Shown piece by piece: positions 1-9,620 of a stretch of 34,241 bases of DNA. The notes beneath the pieces were generated by a model. The model saw only the letters and a program-made list of their open reading frames with translations, searched no databases and had not been told where the DNA came from. Both the position numbers and the translations under genes were made by a program. Origin of the DNA: Bacteroidia bacterium (GTDB taxonomy: Bacteria > Bacteroidota > Bacteroidia > Bacteroidales > UBA7960); the NCBI GenBank assembly GCA_007695305.1, contig REEA01000081.1, positions 1 through 34,241 on the forward strand. Reading direction: 5' to 3'. Within the stretch, counting starts at the first letter, position 1. Every line of letters starts with the position of its first letter.

Positions 1-22
1 ACGTTTTCGCGATGTATTTTGC

Positions 23-57
23 CACAAAAGCACGAAAACACGAAAATGCACAAAACA
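23..57. repeat. Short-period (8 bp) tandem array, CACRAAAA-type
   Basis: Units read CACAAAAG, CACGAAAA, CACGAAAA (plus TG) and CACAAAA. The array is intergenic and belongs to the same general class of 7-9 bp degenerate arrays found at several other places in this window. Confidence 0.6.
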
Positions 58-98
58 CTCTTCAGCAAACACCTGAAGAGCATGCTTTAGGTAAGCAT
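58..98. other. Two adjacent small hairpins
   Basis: CTCTTCAG (58-65) pairs with CTGAAGAG (73-80) over a 7-nt loop. Immediately after it, ATGCTT (82-87) pairs with AAGCAT (93-98) over a 5-nt loop. Neither is followed by a T-run, so a classical terminator is not supported. They could lie in the 3' region of a gene left of the window. Confidence 0.4.
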
Positions 99-371
99 CC
101 AAATACATTAACACCGGTTGTATAACCCATTTCTCGATGAAGTGAGGAGCTGAAAGAACCAGGGGACAAGGCGAGGAGGAGATGTATGTATATGAATGCG
201 ATTTACCGGGTGACCGATTATTAATAAACAGGTATTTTGTATATTTGTATCTAAAAGGAATGATTTCTTTCACAGCTTTTGAAATAACTTTCGAGTATGT
301 TATTTGACACAGCCATCTTGCCGGAAAGATCCCATCCCTCCTGTCAATTCATTAAAACAACACCAACTAAC

Positions 372-3300
372 ATGATCAGATCAGCAGCTACAACCCGGTT
401 CATTTTTCTTATTTTTCTTTTATTTCCTCTGATGCTTCACGGGCAGAGCGACACTCCGGTGCAAAAAGCCATTGACGAAGCAGAGCAGGATGCATTGCAT
501 CGGCTTTGGGTAGAAACATCGGCCAGGTGGGAACTTAACAGGGAAAGGGTTTCCCTGTTTGAGGCTCGCCAGAGAGGGATGACCGAACTGCGTGACACCA
601 CCATGCTGGTCAAGTTGATGGGATTTAGTGACCGGGGAGAGCCCATTTACTATCAGACATTGAATTTATTTGCAGCCAAATCCCTCAACACCAATCGTTT
701 GTGGAGTGGTGGCAGTTCAGAGCTCAATTTGAATGGAGAAAATATTACGCTCAATATCTGGGATGGTGGCTCCATCAGGCATACCCACCAGGAGTTTGGT
801 GACCGTACGACCCAGATGGATGAAAATGCTGTGATGAACGGACATGCCACACATGTAGCCGGCACTATGGTGGCTGCAGGGATGGTTCCCACAGCAAAAG
901 GGATGGCACCTTCTGCTTTTCTGCATGCGTATGATTTCCAGGATGATGAGGTGGAGATGATCCAGGCTGCCGCCGATGGAGCCATTTTATCGAACCACTC
1001 TTACGGAAGGCCCACAGGCTGGCTTTTTCACATGAACCAATGGTGGTGGTATGGCGACACACGGGTAAGCAATGTGACCGACTACAAATTTGGCTTTTAC
1101 AGTGAAGAAACAAGGGTGCGTGATGAGATCACCTACCTGGCCCCTTTCTATCTGCAGGTGCACGCCGCCGGAAACGACCGCGGCACAGTAGGTCCTGATC
1201 CGGGCGAAGAGCACAATGTGTTTGATCATGATATCGGTCAATGGGTCAAGTCAACCGATTATCGCGAGCCTGACGGGGGTTACGAAGGTTATGACTGTAT
1301 TTCAACACTCGTGTTGGGAAAAAATGTGATCACCGTTGGATCTGTGCATGACGTGCCCGATTACACCGGACCGGAAAGTGTTGTGCTCAGTGACTTCAGC
1401 AATACAGGCCCCACCGATGACGGCCGCATCAAACCCGACGTGGTGGCCAACGGCCAAAGCCTGCTTTCTACATGGGTGGATACCAATACCAGTTACGTAA
1501 ACCTAACCGGCACCTCCATGGCTGCTCCCTCCATCACAGGATCATTGGGACTGATACAGCAGTTAAACAAACAGCTTTATGGCAGTTACCTGAGGGCGTC
1601 CACCCTGAAAGCGCTGATGATCCATACCACCAGAGAGGCAGGTGAACACCCCGGACCCGATTATCTGCACGGATGGGGACTGGCCGATATGGAGGCTGCC
1701 GCCAAAATTCTCCCCTACAAAGACAACACCACCATCATTCAGGAAAGAAACCTGGTTCAAACAGTGCTGCCAACCTATAGCAGAACTGTTTACGCACATG
1801 GTCAACAACCCCTGACAGCAACCCTGGCATGGACCGATGTACCCGGCACACCACCTGAACCTGCACTTAACGACCGCACACCTATGCTCGTTAATGACCT
1901 CGACTTAAGGATCATTCGCTTGTCAGACGATGAAGTGTTTTACCCCTGGAAACTCGACCCGGATAACCCATCGGCAGCGGCAACACAAGGAGATAATGTG
2001 GTTGACAATGTGGAAAAAATTGAGATCTTTTTCCCGGAACCGGGAGAATACCTGGTGCAGGTTTCCCACAAAGATTCCATTGTTGATCCCATTAACGCAA
2101 CAAACAAAAGACAGCCTTTCTCGCTGGTCATCTCCGGAATTGCCGAAAGAGCCATCGACCTTGCCATCGACAATGCATATATCCTGGATGCAGGTTGCAA
2201 CTTCTCTGAAGAAACACCGGCTCATATCGTTCTGGCAAACTTTGGACAGCAGGATGCAACAGACATTCCCGTGAGCTGGCAGGTAAAAAATGCTTCAGGA
2301 GAAGTGGTAGACAGCGACGAAATTGTGGTCGATGTCCTGGCTTCAGGAATTAATACGATACTGGAGGTTTTTCCCGACCTGACAGATGGCCTCCAGTTTG
2401 AATTCAAAGCCACAGTGACTTATCCGGGCGACCAACTGCCGGCCAACAACACATTTGTCAGAGATGTGGTATCTGTAAACTGGCCTGTAAGTGATGACGT
2501 ATTTCATACCGACTTTGATGAGATCCTGTATATTGAAGACCTTGGCTGGCATGTGGTTAACGCAAATGATAATGCATCCGGATGGATGCTGCGTATTGCC
2601 ACCGGGCCGAACCAGTTTGCCAGCAGCGGTTTTAATTCCATGCGTTATGGCAAACTTAACCCCGGCAATGATGGTGTGGAAACCATGGAAGATGCCGACG
2701 ACTGGCTGATCACTTCTTGTTTTTACTTGCTGGAAGGTGAAAACTACCGCCTGAGCTTTGATTATCGTGTGTGGAATGAAGACCACCCGGAGAGCATGCG
2801 CGTGTTGATCGGCACATCACCACATCATGAAGATTTCTCCATAGAACTCACCGACCTGGCCGATTTCGCCAACGAAGCGTTTGACAATGAACAGGTGCAA
2901 TTTACCGTGCCTGAAGAAGGGACCTATTACCTCGCATTCCATGTTTATAGTCCGGCCGACCACCGTTTTATTTACTTAGATAATATTTTTGTTGAACGTA
3001 TCCTGTTTGCCGATCTGTTACCCTCTGAAATTGTAGTGGATGCCCAGGGATGTGATTTCTCTGAAGAAACACCCGTAAACACCACTTTCCTGAACAACGG
3101 ACTGGACCCACAGCAGGATTTTGACGTGGAACTCATTGTAACCCACATTCCCACAGAAATGCAAAACAGTTATACTTACCATCATAACCAGGTGCTTGAA
3201 CCCGGTGCAACATACGATTATGAATTCCTTGCCGACCTGAGCCTGCATGGAACCTATTCCGTTATGCTGATAACCCATCTGACAGGTGACGAAAACCCGC

Positions 3301-6300
3301 ACAACGACAGTCTTGCGATCCATGTGAACAACAACAGCATCAACATGGCATACGAAAACTACTTCACCGATTTCAATAACGTGGGAAGTTTGCAGGAAAT
3401 GGGATGGGATGTGCATACCAACAGCGGGGGCAGCACAGGATGGCGGATGGGGCAACTTTCAGGGCATGCCCACAGCCCGCCGCAAAGCCTGAATATGTAC
3501 CGCTTTGAAGCCGACCCCGACGACTGGGCGTTTAGCAATTGTTTCGTGATGGAAGAAGGGGTGTACTATCGAATTCACTTCTATAAAGCCACCAAAGGAA
3601 CCAATACCCACGAAGAGTTTACGATCCATCTGATGGACGAACCAACACCGGAAGGATCCATCGCATTGTTGGATACGGTAATCGTCAATACCTTCGATTA
3701 TCTGCCCCACGAAATCGTGTTTCAGGTACCCTACAGCGGTGAATTCCATTTCGGTTTTTATACCGATTATACAGGGCCAAATACTTTTCAGATCTATGTG
3801 GATGACTTCGCTGTGGAATCGGTACTCAACCACGACGCAGCCGCGCTTGATATCATCCAGCAAACATGGGGTTGCAATGCCTTCACTGAACAAACATCCG
3901 TGCAGGTAGTCATCGAAAACAAAGGTGTGGAAGACCTGGCAAATGCACAGGTAGAACTCACCGTTAGCCATCCCGGTGCCGACACCCTTAGCTACACCCT
4001 CTTCTCTGACCAAACACTGCCACTCACCCAACGCGACACCCTGCAATTTTATGTGGACCTCAGTCAGCTCAATACCATCTTCGATTTACATGCAGAAGTG
4101 ATTTTAGCCGGTGATGAAAACCCTGATAACAATGTTTATCAAACCCAAATGCGCAATACAACCGTGGACCTTACCACAGGTGATGTTTATTTTAATGACT
4201 TTGAGATGGTACATGTTGATGGACACAGCGAATTGGTTGATCCCAAAACCGGATGGTGGTACGAAAACGCCAACGATGATTACAGCGACGACGGCACACC
4301 TATCACATGGTCGATGCGAAAACACGCCAATTTCGCCTTTAGCGGCGAAATATCCATGCGCAGTGGCCGAAGCATGGTCAACCCTGCCGACGACTGGCTG
4401 TTCTCCAACTGCCTGATCATGCAGGAAGGAGAAAACTACCTGCTGACCTTCTATTATACCGGTCGGACCACCAATGCTACTGAGAGAATGTCGGTTTACC
4501 TGGGTGATGATCAAAGCTCGGAGTCCATGGAGCAATTCCTGTGGCACGACACCTTCAGCACGGGCTTGAACTACCAGAAGGCGGTAGTGACTTTTGCTCC
4601 GCCTGCTGATGGCATATATTATATCGGTTTTCATGCCCATAGCGATGTCTATGAAGGATGGATATACATGGATGATTTCGAGATCAAAAGAAACCACGAC
4701 ATTGATGTGGCGCTGGACTTCATAGAGGTGATGGAAGATCCCTGCCATTTCTCTGACGAAACACCCGTGCATATCACATTCCGCAATTCCGGAAACCAGG
4801 CTCTTGATCACCCTGTAACCGTAGAATGGGAAGTGAGACAGCCCAACGGACAGATCAGCAGCTCGGGCCAGGAAACGGTGACGCAGTCAATGGCTGTTGG
4901 TCAAACAGCATATATTGAGATACCCGCCAACCTGCAGATGTACGGTAAGTATAAGATCAGCGCTTCCATCAGCCTCCCCCCTGAAGTAAACGAGCAGGAA
5001 ACAGGCAACAACCACGGTGAAATTGAATTCTTCGCCACACTAATGAATCCCGAGGCAGGCAATATTTATATCACGTTCGAGAAATACAGTGAGCTGGAGG
5101 AGACAGGCTGGACGGTAGTGGATGCCAACAACGATGGCTATACGTGGGATCTGGGTGTAAACTATACTGCCTTTTCCTACTCCGGGAACCGGATGATGTT
5201 TTATACCTTTAATCCGAATAGTGCAGCCGATGACTGGTTATTCTCCAGTTGTGCCTACCTTATGCCGGACACCGTGTATGTGGCCAGCTATTATTACCGT
5301 GTTTTCGACGGTGATTATGCCGAAAGCATGCGTTTTGGCATCGCTTCACAACCGCATCCCGATCACCTGGTGGAAGTGTTTGATGTGAAGGATGAGATAT
5401 ACAACTACCAATACCGGCGGGTGAGTTATGCTTTCACCGTGCCGGATGAGGGCTTGTATTACTTTGCTTTCCACGCCATCAGCGAACCCTATCGCAGGTA
5501 TATCTTCATGGACGACTTTGCACTGCGCAAGGCTCATGAAACTGACGGCTCGGTTTTTGCCATCCGCACCGATACAGATCCATGTCTCTTCAGCGAAGAA
5601 ACACCTGTCGTGGCCGTGATACAGAACCTCGGCAGCCAAACCCTCCCGGAATCCGTCCTGGAAATTGAAACAAGCGGTGTGGCTGAACCACAAAACATCT
5701 CCATCAACGTGCCTGAATTACCGGTGCTTGGAGAGGCAGAACTGACATTTAACCTTGACCTCACCACTTATGGACGTCATGTTTTGGATTATGCGCTGAT
5801 GGTGGATGGCGATGGAGACCTTTCCAACAACCAGGGTGTCCAACGGCTGTATGCCATTCGAATAGAACTGCCCGGCCCCGGTTTCTATTTTAATCAGGAT
5901 TTTGAAAACATATTCGCGTTGCGTGAAGCAGGGTGGACCAGCCACAATCTGAATAACGATAATCGCTACTGGGGTTTGCGTGTGAATGACCCCGGCTTGG
6001 CACACAGCGGTGGCAACTACGTGGTATACTTTACCGGAAATATGACGCAGGCCGCTAATGACTGGGTGATCAGCGGATGCTACACACTGGACCCAGGCAG
6101 GGAATACAAGGTTGCATTCTACAACCGGCTTGGATCAGGGTGGCATAACTTGCGGCTGGCAGCAGGGACCGCTCCATTTCCTTCGGAAATGAATCATGTT
6201 GTTTGGGAAGAAACAAGTATGACACAATCAGAATATGAGGGATACAATGCATTTGGCGGCATATTTGAAGCTGAAGATGCTGATTATCATTATTTTGGAA

Positions 6301-6866
6301 TACATCAGTTTAGCCCCCCCGGTCAGGGATCGTCTATTGCTGACGACCTTGTGGTTATTGCGCGACCAGATATTTTGCCCCTGGAAGACATTGAATGGGC
6401 CGTGGGTATGGAAGTCACCATCGAAGCCCTGGGAAGCGACTCTTTGCAATGGTTTGCAGATGCGGAACTCACCCAACTGCTGGGCTCCGGAAACATACTA
6501 AACTACGTGATCGAAGAAGAAGGCAGTATCAACATTTACGTAGCCGAAAACGTTTACGGCATCATGGGACCTGCCGATGTGGTGACCCTCGATGTTGCCG
6601 TCGGCATCCGGGAAGCAGCCGGACAATCAGCATTGACATTGTATCCAAACCCCGCACGGGACAAAATCTTTGTCACACTGACAGACCCATCCAAAGGAAA
6701 GCTGAGCATCCATGTGCTGAATATCATGGGCGAACCTGTAATACAAACCAGTCACTTGCATACAAATGCTTTTGAGCTGGATATTTCCGGCTTGCCAAAG
6801 GGAACCTACTTCCTGGTGATTCAGGACCGGGTGCAGCAATGGATAGCCAGGTTTGTCAGGATGTAG
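372..6866 (+). CDS. Secreted S8 (subtilisin-family) serine protease with T9SS sorting domain
   Basis: A 2164-residue extracellular protease. I chose the ATG at 372 because it opens directly on a signal peptide (MIRSAATTRFIFLIFLL...), while the ATG at 297 would put 25 unrelated residues before it. The S8 triad is visible: Asp131 in NIWDGG, His158 in GHATHVAG and Ser382 in GTSMAAPS; the oxyanion Asn is in HAAGND. A beta-sandwich follows the catalytic domain. Then come five ~280-residue modules, each opening with a C-x-F-S/T-E-E/Q-T-like motif (Cys609, 894, 1168, 1458, 1738) and containing a jelly-roll segment with DDWLFSNC-like motifs. Residues 2088-2164 (LTLYPNP start, GLPKGTYFLVI, end FVRM) form a type A T9SS C-terminal domain. 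Inferred: it is exported by Sec, moved across the outer membrane by T9SS and held at the surface or released. The modules probably bind substrate or act as a stalk; substrate unknown. Confidence 0.95.
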   Translation: MIRSAATTRFIFLIFLLFPLMLHGQSDTPVQKAIDEAEQDALHRLWVETSARWELNRERVSLFEARQRGMTELRDTTMLVKLMGFSDRGEPIYYQTLNLFAAKSLNTNRLWSGGSSELNLNGENITLNIWDGGSIRHTHQEFGDRTTQMDENAVMNGHATHVAGTMVAAGMVPTAKGMAPSAFLHAYDFQDDEVEMIQAAADGAILSNHSYGRPTGWLFHMNQWWWYGDTRVSNVTDYKFGFYSEETRVRDEITYLAPFYLQVHAAGNDRGTVGPDPGEEHNVFDHDIGQWVKSTDYREPDGGYEGYDCISTLVLGKNVITVGSVHDVPDYTGPESVVLSDFSNTGPTDDGRIKPDVVANGQSLLSTWVDTNTSYVNLTGTSMAAPSITGSLGLIQQLNKQLYGSYLRASTLKALMIHTTREAGEHPGPDYLHGWGLADMEAAAKILPYKDNTTIIQERNLVQTVLPTYSRTVYAHGQQPLTATLAWTDVPGTPPEPALNDRTPMLVNDLDLRIIRLSDDEVFYPWKLDPDNPSAAATQGDNVVDNVEKIEIFFPEPGEYLVQVSHKDSIVDPINATNKRQPFSLVISGIAERAIDLAIDNAYILDAGCNFSEETPAHIVLANFGQQDATDIPVSWQVKNASGEVVDSDEIVVDVLASGINTILEVFPDLTDGLQFEFKATVTYPGDQLPANNTFVRDVVSVNWPVSDDVFHTDFDEILYIEDLGWHVVNANDNASGWMLRIATGPNQFASSGFNSMRYGKLNPGNDGVETMEDADDWLITSCFYLLEGENYRLSFDYRVWNEDHPESMRVLIGTSPHHEDFSIELTDLADFANEAFDNEQVQFTVPEEGTYYLAFHVYSPADHRFIYLDNIFVERILFADLLPSEIVVDAQGCDFSEETPVNTTFLNNGLDPQQDFDVELIVTHIPTEMQNSYTYHHNQVLEPGATYDYEFLADLSLHGTYSVMLITHLTGDENPHNDSLAIHVNNNSINMAYENYFTDFNNVGSLQEMGWDVHTNSGGSTGWRMGQLSGHAHSPPQSLNMYRFEADPDDWAFSNCFVMEEGVYYRIHFYKATKGTNTHEEFTIHLMDEPTPEGSIALLDTVIVNTFDYLPHEIVFQVPYSGEFHFGFYTDYTGPNTFQIYVDDFAVESVLNHDAAALDIIQQTWGCNAFTEQTSVQVVIENKGVEDLANAQVELTVSHPGADTLSYTLFSDQTLPLTQRDTLQFYVDLSQLNTIFDLHAEVILAGDENPDNNVYQTQMRNTTVDLTTGDVYFNDFEMVHVDGHSELVDPKTGWWYENANDDYSDDGTPITWSMRKHANFAFSGEISMRSGRSMVNPADDWLFSNCLIMQEGENYLLTFYYTGRTTNATERMSVYLGDDQSSESMEQFLWHDTFSTGLNYQKAVVTFAPPADGIYYIGFHAHSDVYEGWIYMDDFEIKRNHDIDVALDFIEVMEDPCHFSDETPVHITFRNSGNQALDHPVTVEWEVRQPNGQISSSGQETVTQSMAVGQTAYIEIPANLQMYGKYKISASISLPPEVNEQETGNNHGEIEFFATLMNPEAGNIYITFEKYSELEETGWTVVDANNDGYTWDLGVNYTAFSYSGNRMMFYTFNPNSAADDWLFSSCAYLMPDTVYVASYYYRVFDGDYAESMRFGIASQPHPDHLVEVFDVKDEIYNYQYRRVSYAFTVPDEGLYYFAFHAISEPYRRYIFMDDFALRKAHETDGSVFAIRTDTDPCLFSEETPVVAVIQNLGSQTLPESVLEIETSGVAEPQNISINVPELPVLGEAELTFNLDLTTYGRHVLDYALMVDGDGDLSNNQGVQRLYAIRIELPGPGFYFNQDFENIFALREAGWTSHNLNNDNRYWGLRVNDPGLAHSGGNYVVYFTGNMTQAANDWVISGCYTLDPGREYKVAFYNRLGSGWHNLRLAAGTAPFPSEMNHVVWEETSMTQSEYEGYNAFGGIFEAEDADYHYFGIHQFSPPGQGSSIADDLVVIARPDILPLEDIEWAVGMEVTIEALGSDSLQWFADAELTQLLGSGNILNYVIEEEGSINIYVAENVYGIMGPADVVTLDVAVGIREAAGQSALTLYPNPARDKIFVTLTDPSKGKLSIHVLNIMGEPVIQTSHLHTNAFELDISGLPKGTYFLVIQDRVQQWIARFVRM

Positions 6867-6939
6867 GTCTTCCATACATAAACCATTGAACAATCGGTAA
6901 TTGCCGGAATAAACCATCATTCACAAAAAAAGAAAAATA

Positions 6940-7503
6940 ATGAAAGTGCTTTTTTTAATCATTTTAATGATACTGGCTTCTATGAAATCTTGTGATGAAG
7001 AAAAAGGACATGATGCAGAAAATGGGTATCATGCAGAAAATGGGATGGATGCAGACAGGTGGGTCAATAATGTACCGGCCTTGCTGACATACAATGAAAG
7101 CAAAATCACTATTTCAGAAGGGTTGGCCGGAACGGTCATTTTTATTGAAGGCAATTGCATGCCCATGATCAGCCCGGAGGGTAAACCTGTGGATGCATGC
7201 AAGCGTTATCCCGTTCGCAGAATGGTCCATATTCACAAATACACGCATCGTTCCCAGGCTGAACAAGCCGGTAGCGGTTTTTATACCCGTATTCATACCG
7301 AACGAGTGAGCTCGGTGGAAACTGACGCGACAGGATTTTTCCAGGTAAGCCTGCCTCCCGGAAATTATTCTTTATTTGTTGAAGAAGAGGAATCCTTGTA
7401 TGCCAACCTCTGGGACGGACATGGCGGCATACATCCTGTCAATATCCAAAAAGGAGAAGTGCTTGTCACCCGGCTGGAAATATCCTATGCGGCAACCTTT
7501 TGA
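6940..7503 (+). CDS. Small predicted lipoprotein with carboxypeptidase-regulatory-like C-terminus
   Basis: 187 residues. The N-terminus is a hydrophobic leader ending in ASMKSC (Cys18) followed by DEEK, which fits a Bacteroidota lipoprotein with acidic surface-export residues, although MKSC is a weak lipobox. Residues 23-40 are three 6-residue repeats (GHDAEN, GYHAEN, GMDADR) that look like a flexible linker. The C-terminal part (TDATGFFQVSLPPGNYSLFV) has the pattern of a CarboxypepD_reg-like beta-sandwich. It starts 73 bp after the S8 protease on the same strand, so co-transcription is possible. I do not recognise a specific family and assign no function. Confidence 0.8.
   Translation: MKVLFLIILMILASMKSCDEEKGHDAENGYHAENGMDADRWVNNVPALLTYNESKITISEGLAGTVIFIEGNCMPMISPEGKPVDACKRYPVRRMVHIHKYTHRSQAEQAGSGFYTRIHTERVSSVETDATGFFQVSLPPGNYSLFVEEEESLYANLWDGHGGIHPVNIQKGEVLVTRLEISYAATF
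7006..7059 (+). repeat. Three 18-bp tandem units inside the lipoprotein gene
   Basis: Units at 7006-7023, 7024-7041 and 7042-7059. The first two share CATGCAGAAAAT/ATGCAGAAAAT ends; the third has diverged. Each unit encodes six residues, so gain or loss keeps the reading frame and only changes the length of the post-Cys linker. Confidence 0.75.
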
Positions 7504-7594
7504 CAGGTAAAAATCTAAAACACCGGATTTTTTTTTCAAATGATTGTCTCATCATTACAAAAAATACCATAAAAAAACAGAAAGGAATTGCCAT

Positions 7595-8524
7595 ATGTCC
7601 ATCCTGATTGTTAGTCCCGGCAAAAAACTCAATCGTTGGAAAGATGCCCTGAAAGCTGTTGATCCATCGGTTGCCGTTTTCCTGCCGGAAGAGGTTAAAA
7701 ACCCCCTGGACATTACTTTTGCATTATCATGGAATCATCCCAAAAAGATGTTCAGAAAGTACCCCAACCTGAAATGCATATCATCGTTCGGGGCAGGTGT
7801 GGATCATTTACTGAGCGACACCCAGATCCCCATGCATGTAGAGATTGTAAGGATCATCGACCCATTGCTGTCAAAAGACATGTTTGAGTTTGCACTTGCC
7901 GTGGTGATGAAGCATCTTCGGAAGCTCACCCGCTATACCCGTTACCAGGAGGCTTCAATCTGGAAAAAACACGAATATCTGCGCATGCAGGATATTCAGA
8001 TCGGGATCATGGGGACGGGTATGATCGGGCACCATGTTGCCAGCGAGCTGCAACGTGTTGGTTTCAGGGTGGCGGGCTGGAACAGAACCGGCGGACAGCC
8101 AACATCCTATGATAAATACCATGGAACAGATCAACTCAATGATTTTCTGAAAGTATCGGATGTGCTGATCTGTTTGTTACCACTCACCCGGCAAACCAGG
8201 GGGATCATCAATTATTCATTGCTGAGGGAGTTGCCAGTGGATGCCTATGTGATCAATTTTGGCAGGGGCGCCCATGTAAATGAAAGGGATTTGATCCGTG
8301 CCATCGACGAGGGTCATATCTCAGGAGCCCATCTGGATGTTTTTGAAGAAGAACCCTTGCCGGAGAATCACCTGTTCTGGCAACAGCCGGGTATTGACAT
8401 CACCCCCCATGTGGCCAGCCTGACTGACCCCGATTCAATTGCCCCCCAGGTGATGGACAATTACCACAGAAGCCGAGAAGGCAGTCCTTTGAATAATTTG
8501 GTATCAAGGGATTTGGGTTACTAA
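7595..8524 (+). CDS. GhrA-like D-2-hydroxyacid dehydrogenase (glyoxylate/hydroxypyruvate reductase)
   Basis: 309 residues; the ATG at 7595 has an AAAGGA ribosome-binding site at 7581-7586, which decides the start over the upstream TTG at 7544. The Rossmann glycine motif is GTGMIG (140-145). Catalytic residues of the 2-hydroxyacid dehydrogenase family are present: Arg224 (NFGRG), Glu253 (EEEPLP) and His272 (ITPHVAS). The FGAGVD segment, the ITPHVASLTDP stretch and the final GY resemble E. coli GhrA rather than SerA or lactate dehydrogenase. Expected reaction: NAD(P)H-dependent reduction of glyoxylate to glycolate or hydroxypyruvate to glycerate, in the cytoplasm. It is followed after 41 bp by an aldolase whose predicted product is glyoxylate, which supports glyoxylate as substrate. 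The exact substrate is inferred. Confidence 0.88.
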   Translation: MSILIVSPGKKLNRWKDALKAVDPSVAVFLPEEVKNPLDITFALSWNHPKKMFRKYPNLKCISSFGAGVDHLLSDTQIPMHVEIVRIIDPLLSKDMFEFALAVVMKHLRKLTRYTRYQEASIWKKHEYLRMQDIQIGIMGTGMIGHHVASELQRVGFRVAGWNRTGGQPTSYDKYHGTDQLNDFLKVSDVLICLLPLTRQTRGIINYSLLRELPVDAYVINFGRGAHVNERDLIRAIDEGHISGAHLDVFEEEPLPENHLFWQQPGIDITPHVASLTDPDSIAPQVMDNYHRSREGSPLNNLVSRDLGY

Positions 8525-8565
8525 AGGCCGGGTATTACCGGGCAGTTTGCAGAAAAAATATTTTA

Positions 8566-9462
8566 ATGAAGAAAGAAATAAAAGGTATCATCCCGCCACT
8601 GACAACGCCTTTTGGGGAAAATGAGGCTTTGGACACAGATAATCTACAGGCCAACATCCGTAAGTTGTGTGAGTTTCCCTTGGCGGGATTCCTGGTGCTG
8701 GGATCTAACGGTGAACTGGTCATGCTATCAGAATCGGAGTGTACCCAAGTACTGCATGCTGCCAGGGCGGCCATTCCAAAAGACAGGATCATGCTTGCAG
8801 GAACAGGGTGCCAATCCACAGGTGCTACCATCGCTTTGACACAGCAGGCTGCCAGGGCCGGTGCCGATGCGGCCCTGGTTTTGAACCCCTCCTATTACAA
8901 AGGCCAGATGAGCAAAGACGTACTGGTAAGCCATTATCACCGGGTTGCAGATGCTTCCCAAATACCTGTACTGATCTATAACATGCCGTCGAATACCGGT
9001 CTGGATATGACCGCAGATACCATCCTGGAAATAGCATCACATCCCAATATCATCGGATTGAAAGATTCGGGGGGCAACCTCGCCAAGATGGGCAACATTA
9101 CCGGTGCCGCCGGAAAAGATTTCAGGGTTCTTGCCGGATCGGCCGGATTTCTTTTGCCTGCTCTCAGTATTGGTGCTTCAGGCGGCATCCTTGCCCTTGC
9201 AAACATTGCCCCGGAACAATGCTGCGCCATATATGACGGGTTTTTCACAGGCAAGTTGGAAGATGCGAAAGCTATGCAACAACGCATGATTCGTGCCAAT
9301 GCCCTGGTAACACGCCAATGGGGCGTTCCGGCACTCAAAGCTGCCATGGACATGCTCGGTTTTTATGGCGGGCCGTGCCGCAAGCCACTGCAAGCAATTT
9401 CACAAAAAGAAGAAAACATCCTGAAAGAGACCCTGCAGGCATCTGGCATACTGCCATCCTGA
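8566..9462 (+). CDS. DapA-superfamily aldolase, probable 4-hydroxy-2-oxoglutarate aldolase (HOGA1-like)
   Basis: 298 residues, a full-length class I TIM-barrel aldolase of the dihydrodipicolinate synthase superfamily. The Schiff-base lysine is Lys166 (GLKDSGG) and the catalytic tyrosine Tyr138 (IYNMPSNTGLD). The substrate loop reads GSNGE (46-50) where DapA has GTTGE. GSNGE, LAGTGCQST, GADAALV, VLAGSAGFL and FYGGPCRKPLQ closely match what I recall of animal HOGA1, which splits 4-hydroxy-2-oxoglutarate to pyruvate and glyoxylate. It lies just downstream of a GhrA-like reductase that could consume the glyoxylate. Alternatives are another pyruvate-dependent aldolase (KDG or N-acetylneuraminate type) or a divergent DapA; no lysine-pathway gene is nearby. 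Confidence 0.85.
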   Translation: MKKEIKGIIPPLTTPFGENEALDTDNLQANIRKLCEFPLAGFLVLGSNGELVMLSESECTQVLHAARAAIPKDRIMLAGTGCQSTGATIALTQQAARAGADAALVLNPSYYKGQMSKDVLVSHYHRVADASQIPVLIYNMPSNTGLDMTADTILEIASHPNIIGLKDSGGNLAKMGNITGAAGKDFRVLAGSAGFLLPALSIGASGGILALANIAPEQCCAIYDGFFTGKLEDAKAMQQRMIRANALVTRQWGVPALKAAMDMLGFYGGPCRKPLQAISQKEENILKETLQASGILPS

Positions 9463-9573
9463 AAAAAACAGGTTCTTACCCGGGTGCTGCTCACAAACCG
9501 CGTACCTCTCATGAAGCAAACATGACGGTCAGAGGAGTTATCTGCGGTCCACCTAAATGACTAATTGGTCAGA

Positions 9574-9604
9574 TTTGCCGTTTTTGTGATATTTTATACC
9601 TTTG
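9574..9604 (+). promoter_or_regulatory. Bacteroidota-type promoter for the M49-like lipoprotein gene
   Basis: TTTG (-33 element) at 9574-9577 and TACCTTTG (-7 element, TAnnTTTG) at 9597-9604 are separated by 19 bp, an exact match to the known Bacteroidota sigma-ABfr consensus spacing. Transcription would begin a few bases downstream, giving a leader of about 65 nt. Confidence 0.7.
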
Positions 9605-9620
9605 TAAAACATCGTCTTAA

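Larger units (their letters stand above)
1..371. other. Non-coding leader before the S8 protease gene
   Basis: No credible gene is seen here. The stretch holds a short array of CACRAAAA-like 8-bp units (23-57), two small adjacent hairpins (58-80 and 82-98) and an A/T-rich region before the protease. A TATATTTG element at 240-247 fits the Bacteroidota -7 form, but no TTTG lies at the right distance upstream, so I do not call a full promoter. Confidence 0.6.

Noticed and set aside
240-247. TATATTTG, a -7-like element before the S8 protease
   Set aside because: No TTTG lies 19-21 bp upstream, so a full promoter is not supported, though this may still be where transcription begins.
4104-4811. 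235-codon open frame on the minus strand inside the S8 protease gene
   Set aside because: Antisense shadow of the repeat modules; no signal, domain or neighbour supports it.
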